Shown here one piece after another: positions 35,101 through 41,100 of a stretch of DNA of 64,000 nucleotides. The notes beneath the pieces are model-generated. The model saw only the letters and a list, made by a program, of their open reading frames with translations, was not told the DNA's origin and ran no database searches. The position numbers were made by a program, and so were the translations under genes. The stretch lies in NCBI GenBank assembly GCA_947044405.1, contig CAMRHE010000017.1, positions 11,495,001 to 11,559,000 on the forward strand, written 5' to 3'. Numbering within the stretch: position 1 is the stretch's first letter; each line of letters starts with the position of its first letter. Source of the stretch: Leptodactylus fallax. Taxonomy: Eukaryota; Chordata; Amphibia; Anura; Leptodactylidae.

Positions 35101-38100
35101 ATTATAAATAGGCACAAACCGTGAGAAACAACTTATGTATATAAAACATCTGGATATTTCCTACATTTTAGAATTACAAAAAGTTTAGAGCATTATTCAT
35201 TTCAAAATTACTTTAGTAAGGAAACTATTTTGCAGCGACCACAAAAACAGTAGTAAAGAAGAGTAAAAACACTAATTTACATATATTTTCTCCCAAATAA
35301 TAAAGTGTTTACAGTCTTATAAATGATCCGATGAAACTATATTCATAGTTAATGTAGAACAATCAACAATTTGAGGGATCACATTTTAAAGAGGACCTTT
35401 GACCTCCTCCACCAACTCCAATCTTCGCATCCTTCAATAGGCGGCGGTTTACTGACTCCGGCGCAGTTGGAATTTTTCCTCTAGCCCCCAGTGTTCCCAA
35501 GCAATCAGTGCAGTTAGTTTCAGCTCAACTATGCGCTCTACTGTCAGGTGGGTGGTCCTGGCCTGGAGCTGAAAGAAAAGGACCACCCACCTGACAGCAT
35601 AATTGTGCTTAAACTAATAGCAATGATTGCTCAGGAACGCTGGGGGCTAGAGGAAAAATTCCAACTGCGCTGGAATCAGTGGGACAGTACTGTTGGTGTA
35701 AAGGTCTTCTTTACGTAAATGGGTTACATCTTAAAGATCTGGCACTGCAACATGGATTCTTTTTATAAAGAGTGGCCAGGACACAGATGTAAGCAGAGCC
35801 TCAACATGGCCACACACGATCAGATGACCGTCAGGCAAACTGGCCGTTTTCAGTGGGACTGGTCGACCATATAATGTGTATGGGTGGACCTAAAGACTCT
35901 CCCATGATGACAGATGTTGGACGAAAGAAGGATCAAGGGAGAAGCGGCCGCCAAAGATGCGTGGTATCGGTTTGTTCCTCTCTCCCTATCCAGAACAAAT
36001 GCACACTGGACCAAGCAGAGCGTACACGAGCATGTCGGGGATAGAAGGAATACTATTCTAATGTGTATGGACAGCTTTTCCTACTACAACCATGGACATT
36101 AGTTTGGAACCTTGGTCAGCCATTGGACTTCTGGAGCCAGATCTTCTGGTTTTCTAGCCTCAGCTGCAATACAATCTCTTCTCTGTTCGTCCTTCCTCAT
36201 CAGACTTGTATATGTTCCCTCCAGAAAACACTATTACACTAAGGTAGGGGCCCACATTACAGGGTGTACGTAACCAAGGCAGACAATTTTATTTTTTTAA
36301 TTAGATTTCATTGTATTTTTCAAGAAACTTCAAATGGAAACTCTTCAATAAAAAAAAGTTCCATATTTTGCTTATGTCTTTTTGCACCGGATTCGACATC
36401 ACCATAAAATAAAATCCCAGTTGTGTTTGTTCAGAGAGATATTCTTCTAATTTACACAATTTTCTCAGCAGGCTCCTTGAACGGTGGCGGCTCATTTTTG
36501 GCCACCCTCATTGATACTCCTGCTCGCGAGCCGCATACTGAAGCAATTACCTGCTCGCTCCGAGCTCAGGAGTGAAGGCTACCTCCAGCATTTGCTGAAT
36601 TAGCAGCTTTATTTTATGCTTTACAAGAGCAGGCTTTTCCCAAGTTGCACATTCTGTGGCAAGACCCCGAGATGAAAATAATAAGAGGAACCAAAGAAAA
36701 CAGTTGACGCCCAACAGATATCCTGTGGTGGTCTTGGTTTACGGAAGAAAAACATAGTGGGAACCTGTCCGCTAATCCGGGCACATTGCAGGTTTTGTAA
36801 AGTGGGATTCTGGGACATTAATGAGGTGTTAACCTAATGTAAATGTTTAGCACGGCAAAGGAAGCCGAACTATATAGCAAATGTATCTAATATTGGAGAG
36901 TTTAGAACTTGGTTGTCATTTTTAATGACCTTGAATATCGCAGACAAAAATGTGAAATTTTACATGGAGAATAAATATCCCCATCAGGACCAAATGTGTA
37001 ATAATCACATGGGGGGGAATTCTAGAGGTTGGGGCTTTACTAATCTAAAGCGTATTTAGCCCAGGCGCAAAACTCAAGGCAGGTCCTATTCCTGACCGTC
37101 TTGTGGTTATGGCTAACTACATGAATGAATGGGACTGTGGAGGGCACGGGCGGCACACGGATACCATATAGACGCTTTCCTGAGGCCGTTGATTGGTCTC
37201 ATCAGTCATGTGACCATTGAGGTCACTCAGCGGCCTCAGGAAAGCACACGGGACGTCAGGTCGCTTTGCGCTGAGAGACAACCCCTTTAACATACAGGGT
37301 GGATCAACGAGAAATTTGACTGCCCCAGGAAGATTAGTAAATTTGCCCCATCTTTTCGAAGGAGTTGTCACCTTTGGATCATGCCTTATAGCTACTAGGA
37401 TCCCCTGATGATAAACTAATCGTAGGTTGTTCCCAGTAATCTATAAGGAAACTCAGCAGCAAGTGTACAATTTCCCTGCAGCGCCACCACAGGGGAAATA
37501 AAGCATTACACTATGTCCATTGAAATCAATGGGTGGTCCAACTAATGCATGGTCACGCCGGGTAGAGGGCATCAAACCTTTAGTCAAATATCTAATAGAT
37601 TCTAAATGTGGGAGGGTTTGGGTGCTCCTATGGAGGACTAGTGGAGATCCTTAAGATATTTTGAAGAATGGGGGAGGTTCTTTCAAAGTAGAAAAACCAG
37701 TCCTGCTCCTTTCACAAGTCAGAAGAGGACATCCATCTAAATATGCGTCGCCAAACAAGGGAAGTATAAAAAGAAAGATTTTTTTTTTTTTTACCTATTT
37801 TGCATGAATTCACCTATAAAGACACTTACACATGGGCTTTGTAGACCGGTTTTAGCCTTTAAATCATGTGAAGGGAAACAGACTCTTATCTGGGTGGTGG
37901 AAAGGCATCGACTGATCCATCACATTGATAACGCGGTCTCATTAAAATGTACACACAAGCCATATTTAATCATGTCAAGGGAAATTGTTTAGTCAGGTGT
38001 AACAAAGATAACTCGGCTTCTGTCTGGCATTGTGTAGGATAAGTAAAGACATTTCTGTAAGCGATACACAGTATTGTGTTATGACAAATCCGTCAGTAAT

Positions 38101-41100
38101 TTTCCCATTAACTTGTCTTCGGTCGGTGAGTCCTTTTGACACGGCGTAAAAAAGAACCATGAACACTTTATTAATTTGCCACATATACATGGCTTTTATG
38201 GCCGGCGTAATAATTGTTTTCTTGGCTAACTATATTCTCTGCGTCTTGTAAACAGACGCCCGGCCCGAGGAGGGCTTCTCCATATAAAATATTTATGGAC
38301 CAGCTGGCAATTTGGTGTCAAGTGAAAACAGAGGCTCTTAAAACCAGACCATTTGTACCTTACAGGCTGATGTACAAAGTCACCATAATCTCCTAATAAT
38401 GGGAAAAAAAGGGCTGAAGGCAGAAGCGGGGATTATATAGTAAATTTGTAGGCTGGGGAAAGTGGGATTGTAATGGAAGTAATGTAATATACTCAATGGG
38501 CAAGTCAACGCATCTTATTTTAGCTGCAGATTTCAAGATAAATTATATCCGTTTGCAAGGTTTCAAGGGAATATATATAACCAAATTATTACAGTATTTA
38601 GGGTATGTTTAACATTTTTATTTTTATGTGACTGCATATAAGACAATTCCTAGTTTTCACATTAGCAACTAGAGCACATACAATAGTTGACATCTCCAGT
38701 TTTGTGCAGCTTTCTTATAGACTTCTCTGTGTAGACTGGGGAAGGGTCTGCAGAGACATCTCATTCTCAATAGAAGGCAGGGGATTTAATAGAAGATGAC
38801 AGCTCTATTATACTGCTGGAGGTACAAAAGAGAGGCCATACACCACCACAGATCAGCTGGCTAAAGAGGCCATACACTTAATACCAGTCAGTCAACTTGT
38901 CTGGATAACAATTATTCCTCCCAACTAATCCATACACATACATGCTTGGTTTGGCAGTAGGTGCATAGGGGGGCTAGGAAAGGTAATCAAAATCAGGTGG
39001 TGGTCCGCCACTGTGAACCCCAACAGATTGACTGGTTAAAGAGGCAGCAGTTTTCGGGTGAGCGCGGTGGTCTCCAATGAATAACAAGCACAGAAGCATT
39101 AGCTGCCCAGCGGCTGTGCTTGATATTGCAGCTCAGCCTCTTCACTTGAATGGGACTGAACTGCTGCTATACCATGTGACTGATGAACATGCCATCATTG
39201 GCACATAGAAGATGCTGCAGCATTTGTGAGTGCTGCAGCCTCTTCAAATAGCAGATCTGTGGGGTCCTGGGAGTAGGACACTATCACTCACATATGGCTG
39301 ATGTATCTTAGCGAGTCATCAATATGTAAGACCCAGAAAACCCTATTAATGAGCAGAGTGGGATAAGCTACTGCCAATCGTCTCCGGAAGTGACGGCCTA
39401 TTTCTTGTGAGTACAGACGATCAGGCATGTTGAAACTCAACATGGCCAGTCCTTCTGGTTTCCAAAAGTCTTCTATTGGAAAAGAGTAAGCTTTTACCGC
39501 ATACACATAAGATAGTAGTCTGGGCCACCTAAAATTGTCAGGACCGGCTGCCTTCACCCTTGTGTATATGGGCACTGTAAGGCAAGCTGGCTATACTATA
39601 CAGACAAGAGATGAATGCAGCTCTGAAGCTCTGGTGTCTAGGCTGGACACTGTATCAGTTATGGCATCCTTACTGATTCCATTCATCTTGTCCCAGTCTA
39701 TGTGCCCACTTATATGGGCAGAACATTTTTGCATGTAGAAGCAGGCATCCATATGGCATGTCATGGGGGTGCACAAGGAATATCCTGCCTTAGACATGCA
39801 GGGTCTCTATTACGGCACAGTGGCATAAGAGAAAGCTCGCTGGCTTGCTTTTGCAAATCTATAAACTATGGGGTTCCCAATAATCTAGAGATCCAGAATG
39901 GGGGGCATGGTAAATAAACTTTCTTCAAGGAGTTAAAAAGCAATGCATGCCTGAAAAGGATGGGAAGTGAAACGTAATCCAGATATCCAATACGTTCCTA
40001 AAATGTACAGATATTCAGAAGTCATAGGGGACATTTGTTTAATATATCACAGTCATTACAGAACGTGACCAGCGGGAAGGGAATTGCTTTCTGTTACTTC
40101 CATTAGGAACATGGACACTTCATTCAGTGGCTTTTATGCCAGTTTGGTTTGGGACACATTTTCCCACAATGAAATACTGGCTATAGGGGAAACTCTATAG
40201 GACTGTGTTTAAGTCATTTGGCACTTAACAACAAGCACTGTTTTCCTACTGCTTGCCTTGCTCGCTACCGTCCGGCAAATCTTACACGTCTTAAGCTATG
40301 CTCACATCTGCGGCACAGATTCTGTCAAAGTCGTGCACAAAAAAAGTGCCACACAGTCATCTTTTTTATCTAGAAAAACGACAGACACCTTAAAGGGATT
40401 TTTTGGGAACTACATGTTGATGACCTATCCTATTTGAATGGTGGTGGTCCGATAACTGACACCCCTTTTCCCCCCCAAGATCAGCTGGTTGAAGAGGCCG
40501 CAGCTTTCGGTGTCATCACTGAATAGATATTGTAGGGACTGTGCTTGGTATGGAAGTTCAGCCCCATTCACTTGAATGGGACTGAGCTGCTGCTGTACCT
40601 TTTGTGAGATGAACCTGACATCATTGGCTCGTGAGTACCTCAACGTCTATAAACTGCTGATTGGTGTGGGTCCTAAGTGTCAGAACCCCCCAATTACAAT
40701 CACATATATCCTAAGGATCGGTCATCAATATGCGAGTCCTGGAAGACCCCTTTACCTTGCTGAAAATGTGATCTGTCAGGTTGGTCAGCTCATACTGTGT
40801 GTATGTGGTGTGATCAGCTGAATGTGGACAACCATTTGCCACGGGGTGCAGGTACATGTACATTTTTGGCTTTGATGTGCCAGTGAAGACTGGAATGTTT
40901 CACATCGGATTTCTTGACTAAGTGTCCCCAAGGGCGATAGATTTTGATTGTTCAGATTACAATGAGTATGGCTCGCTTTACAAAAGACTAAAGTAAATGT
41001 GGGGTCATTTTTGGCATATGTAACTCATACAACCCTATGGTGTTCAGGAGGGATCCCAATCTCAAATTGTCCAATTTTTCCTTCCTTATGGGCAGTTTGA

